DNA of 8,698 nucleotides from positions 19,326-28,023 of the forward strand of contig DNXU01000117.1 in NCBI GenBank assembly GCA_003505715.1. The letters run 5' to 3'. Made by a program: the position numbers and the translations under genes. This DNA is from Cyanobacteria bacterium UBA8803. Lineage in GTDB: Bacteria > Cyanobacteriota > Cyanobacteriia > Cyanobacteriales > Coleofasciculaceae. The notes under the pieces are model-generated. The model did no database searches and had not been told where the DNA came from. It was given only the letters and a program-made list of their open reading frames with translations. Below are positions 6,109 to 8,698 of the stretch, one piece after another (position 1 is the stretch's first letter; each line of letters opens with the position of its first letter).

Positions 6109-6852
6109 ATGAAATTCAACTCAACTGTGGCGCTCACCTTAATTTTGCTGGCAATGATGTTAGGAGCTGGCTTTGTGAGTGCAATGTGGGGATTTACTGT
6201 CGGTCACGAAGCCCTCAAAGGGGTGACCCAGCCAGATGTTCGTCCCACGAAAAAGTTAGTGAACAACCAGCAGGCTTCTTCCGGCAATGAAGGGGTAGCC
6301 ATTTTGCGTGAAGCCGATATCTTAGCCGAGGTTCAGAGTTACATCAACAGCAAAGGGAACGACTCTAAAACAGATAACAATAACTCAAAGGCTGATAACA
6401 ACGACGAGCAAGCGACTGATACCAATCAGTCTGAGACTGAAGAGAAGCCTTCTGAAACTGAGCCATCGACTACAGAGGCATCACTTACAACTACCAGCTC
6501 CAATCTAAATCTACCCGTAAAAAGCCAGGATCAAGGAGTAACTCTGGAAGTTACGTCCACCAATCTTCAGGGCGGTTCTTTATTGCTCAATGTGAGCTTG
6601 AAGAATGAGGGAGCTAATGGTGTAAGGTTTCTTTACAGTTTTTTGAATGTTACTGATGACAAGGGTCGCGCTCTGAGTGCGATTACAGAGGGCTTACCAG
6701 GAGAATTACCAGCAAATGGGGAGAAGTTTTCTGGTACAGTGAGTATCCCAACTGCTTTGCTGGATGATGCCAAAGCACTTTCTTTGACCCTGACCGATTA
6801 TCCCGATCAAAAACTCAAGCTGAAAATGTCTGAAATTCCCGTAGCGAGATAA
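6109..6852 (+). CDS. Membrane-anchored protein with Asn/Asp/Glu/Ser-rich linker and beta-rich C-terminal domain, function unknown
   Basis: The 247-residue product has one hydrophobic segment at about 7-30 (VALTLILLAMMLGAGFVSA), consistent with an uncleaved anchor and an outside-facing C-terminus. Residues 31-80 include GHEALKGVTQPDVRP. Residues about 81-130 are low complexity, dominated by N, D, S, T, E and Q, and probably disordered. Residues about 138-247 alternate hydrophobic and polar residues (VTLEVTSTNLQGGSLLLNVS at 144-163), with an NEG turn and LPANGEKFSGTVSIP (200-214). This pattern suggests an immunoglobulin-like beta-sandwich of the DUF4352/FxLYD kind; that fold is inference. There are no cysteines. 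The start MKFNSTV is preferred over ATG at 6019, because the extra 30 residues are not leader-like and would include the stem-loop at 6066-6082. GGAG at 6089-6092 is rather far upstream. Confidence 0.75.
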   Translation: MKFNSTVALTLILLAMMLGAGFVSAMWGFTVGHEALKGVTQPDVRPTKKLVNNQQASSGNEGVAILREADILAEVQSYINSKGNDSKTDNNNSKADNNDEQATDTNQSETEEKPSETEPSTTEASLTTTSSNLNLPVKSQDQGVTLEVTSTNLQGGSLLLNVSLKNEGANGVRFLYSFLNVTDDKGRALSAITEGLPGELPANGEKFSGTVSIPTALLDDAKALSLTLTDYPDQKLKLKMSEIPVAR

Positions 6853-7083
6853 ATCGCAATGGGAAGGCAAAAGTAAACCATCTTTTCCTGTACGGTTCTA
6901 TTGCTTCCTTTATGTTATCTGGCAGGCACAACACGCTACTTGGCAAGGGTTGCATAGGGTGCTGCTGGGATATCAACGGAAGCGGTGGAACCTCTTTTGT
7001 CTTTTATCTATGGTCAAAATAGAGAGATTTCAAAAATGTTTATCTTGTGGTTCCTAACCTAATGCTTTTCTTTTACCTATCTT
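6853..7083. other. Intergenic gap without recognisable gene
   Basis: These 231 bases contain no supported coding frame, tRNA or strong terminator. I see no convincing promoter or ribosome site before the ATG at 7084. Short frames in 6900-7030 have no family resemblance that I recognise. Confidence 0.5.
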
Positions 7084-8622
7084 ATGGTTGCTGACTTAAT
7101 GGTTTTCCTAACAGTAAGTGCTTCTACTAACCTCACCAGTCGAGACGTTCTTTTGCGATTATTATCGGTACTTTTACTAATTGCGATCAATGCCTTTTTT
7201 GTGACTGCCGAATTTTCTATGGTTTCGGTACGCCGAACACGCATCAATCAGTTAGTTGAAGCGGGGGACGTTCAAGCAAAAACGGTTCAATCGCTGCAAC
7301 AAAGCATCGACCGACTACTTTCGACTACTCAGTTAGGAATTACCCTTTCTAGTTTGGCGCTAGGTTGGGTCGGTGAGAGTACAATGGCAGTTTTAGTAGC
7401 AGCTTTTTTAGCTCAACTGCCTCTGCCACCAGAGAACCGTCAAGCAATTGCCCATTTTTTCTCAATCCCATTAGCATTTTTGCTGATTGCCTATTTACAA
7501 ATTGTCCTGGGAGAATTGTGCCCTAAATCTGTGGCTATGCTTTACTCAGAACAGTTAGCAAGGTTTCTGGGAGCTCCGAGTATTGCGATCGCCCGGTTTT
7601 TTAATCCGTTCATCTGGATTTTAAATCAATCAACCCGTTGCCTCTTAAAGCTGGTAGGCATCCAATATACAGGTCAAGGCTGGTATAACCAAGTAACGCC
7701 AGAAGAGTTACAGCTAATTATTACTACCGAGCGCGAATCTACAGGACTGGAAGCAGAAGAACGGGTACTTCTCAATAATGTGTTTGAGTTTGGTGAAGTC
7801 TTGGCAACCGAAGTGATGGTTCCTCGTACTAGTATTGCAGCACTTCCTAGTACAGCAACTTTTAAAACATTGCTAGAGGAAATTACCATTACCAAGCACT
7901 CTCGCTATCCCGTAACTGGTGAATCTCTAGATGACATTCAGGGCATTATTTATTTTAAAGAGTTGGCAGAACCGCTATCCAAAGGAAAGCTGGCGCTAGA
8001 TACCAATATTGAACCGTGGGTACGTCCTGCCCGGTTCGTGCCAGAATTTACGCCCCTAAGCGAACTCTTGCCATTGATGCAGCGATCGCACCTAGCAATG
8101 GTCATGGTTGTAGATGAGTTTGGTGGAACTGCTGGGTTAGTCACTCTCAAAGATTTAGTAGCTGAAATTATCGGCGATCACTCTGAGGCAGAAAGCACGG
8201 AAGAATTGCCAATACAAATTCTGGACGAGCAAACCTTCCTAATCCAAGCCCAAATAGATTTAGAAGAAGTCAATGAACTTTTGGATTTACACTTACCTGT
8301 AATGGATGAATACCAAACATTGGGAGGATTCGTACTCTACCAGTTACAAAAAATTCCTGTACAAGGTGAAACCTTCCAATATGAGAATCTAGAGTTAACC
8401 GTTGTGTCTGCACAAGGACCGCGCCTACATCAAATTCTTATACATCGCAAAGAAGCAACTGTAACTCAAGGAGGAGATATTTTCCAACCACATATCAAAC
8501 CAACAATAACCATAACCGATCGTATTCTAGCTCCCGAAGATCTCCAAGAGCTTCCCGAAGCTGCTGCCAAAGAAGTCAAACCCAACTTTGAGGTCAGTCA
8601 AGACAACAATATAGCAAAATAG
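7084..8622 (+). CDS. CNNM/HlyC (CorC-type) membrane protein with DUF21 and CBS domains
   Basis: This complete 512-residue protein has the standard HlyC/CorC (TlyC, CNNM) layout. The DUF21 (CNNM) membrane domain spans about 20-205, with NAFFVTAEFSMVSVRRTRI (36-54), hydrophobic segments near 24-44, 86-110, 126-144 and 162-182, and GELCPK at 143-148 (the family's GELxPK motif). A CBS pair follows at about 244-296 (MVPRTSI at 245-251, RYPV at 274-277) and 315-366 (MVVDEFGGTAGLVTLKDLVAEIIG, 341-364). A CorC_HlyC transporter-associated domain lies at about 375-455 (QTLGGFVL at 411-418). Family members in bacteria and eukaryotes are linked to Mg2+ (or Co2+) efflux, with CBS domains binding Mg-ATP; older annotations call them hemolysins, without good support. 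The tail 456-512 looks disordered. No strong ribosome site precedes the ATG; ATG at 7099 is an alternative. It is probably monocistronic, with a terminator 18 bp after the stop. Confidence 0.93.
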   Translation: MVADLMVFLTVSASTNLTSRDVLLRLLSVLLLIAINAFFVTAEFSMVSVRRTRINQLVEAGDVQAKTVQSLQQSIDRLLSTTQLGITLSSLALGWVGESTMAVLVAAFLAQLPLPPENRQAIAHFFSIPLAFLLIAYLQIVLGELCPKSVAMLYSEQLARFLGAPSIAIARFFNPFIWILNQSTRCLLKLVGIQYTGQGWYNQVTPEELQLIITTERESTGLEAEERVLLNNVFEFGEVLATEVMVPRTSIAALPSTATFKTLLEEITITKHSRYPVTGESLDDIQGIIYFKELAEPLSKGKLALDTNIEPWVRPARFVPEFTPLSELLPLMQRSHLAMVMVVDEFGGTAGLVTLKDLVAEIIGDHSEAESTEELPIQILDEQTFLIQAQIDLEEVNELLDLHLPVMDEYQTLGGFVLYQLQKIPVQGETFQYENLELTVVSAQGPRLHQILIHRKEATVTQGGDIFQPHIKPTITITDRILAPEDLQELPEAAAKEVKPNFEVSQDNNIAK

Positions 8623-8639
8623 GGAATTGCAAATTATAG

Positions 8640-8672
8640 AAGCCTCCCTTCTTTTTGGAAGGAAGGCTTTTG
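8640..8672 (+). terminator. Intrinsic terminator of the CNNM/HlyC gene
   Basis: AAGCCTCCCTTC (8640-8651) pairs with GAAGGAAGGCTT (8658-8669) with one mismatch, giving a 12-position stem around a TTTTTG loop. The descending arm continues into a run of four T (8668-8671). It starts 18 bp after the stop at 8622. Confidence 0.85.
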
Positions 8673-8698
8673 ATAATTAACCTGGCACCGAGCTATTT

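Noticed and set aside
7084..8622. Hemolysin (toxin) function for the CNNM/HlyC protein
   Set aside because: The name is historical. The DUF21, CBS and CorC_HlyC layout points to divalent cation transport or its regulation, and nothing in the sequence indicates a secreted toxin.

Overview
The window looks like chromosomal DNA from a cyanobacterium, most likely a filamentous, repeat-rich one. Five copies of the HIP1 octamer GCGATCGC occur in 8.7 kb (211, 1867, 4505, 7585, 8082), and the tRNA has no encoded CCA. The gene families are also typical cyanobacterial ones: a poly-HAMP sensor kinase, a TspO-like protein, an HdrB-like Fe-S protein, pyrE and a CNNM/HlyC-type membrane protein. Interspersed repeats include a MITE-like element and a heptamer tandem repeat. 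The genus is not determined by anything I can see.

Layout. Positions 1-2513 (minus) carry the N-terminal 837 codons of a very large soluble poly-HAMP protein, almost certainly a histidine kinase whose catalytic part lies beyond the left edge. Most of it is a 276-bp (92-residue) tandem repeat, about 7.4 copies in view, with signs of a 552-bp two-unit higher-order repeat. The gap 2514-2773 contains a GC-rich inverted repeat. Positions 2774-3256 (minus) encode a five-helix TspO/MBR-like membrane protein. The divergent gap 3257-3556 holds a 144-bp MITE-like element with perfect 12-bp terminal inverted repeats; its right end is only 25 bp from the next start codon. Positions 3557-4465 (plus) encode an HdrB/SdhE-like protein with two complete CCG cysteine motifs. 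It converges on pyrE (4566-5147, minus), and a TCCCTCA heptamer tandem repeat runs into the pyrE stop codon.

The right half begins with a small exported protein of unknown function (5249-5701, plus). It is followed by a tRNA with anticodon CAT (5756-5828, minus), a membrane-anchored protein with a low-complexity linker and a beta-rich C-terminal domain (6109-6852, plus), and a complete CNNM/HlyC (CorC-type) protein (7084-8622, plus) with a clear intrinsic terminator at 8640-8672.

The genes are mostly single transcription units with alternating orientation, and nothing suggests one shared pathway. The most unusual parts are the nearly homogeneous poly-HAMP array and the MITE-like element in the divergent regulatory gap. 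I found no CRISPR array, phage genes, transposase gene or defence system.
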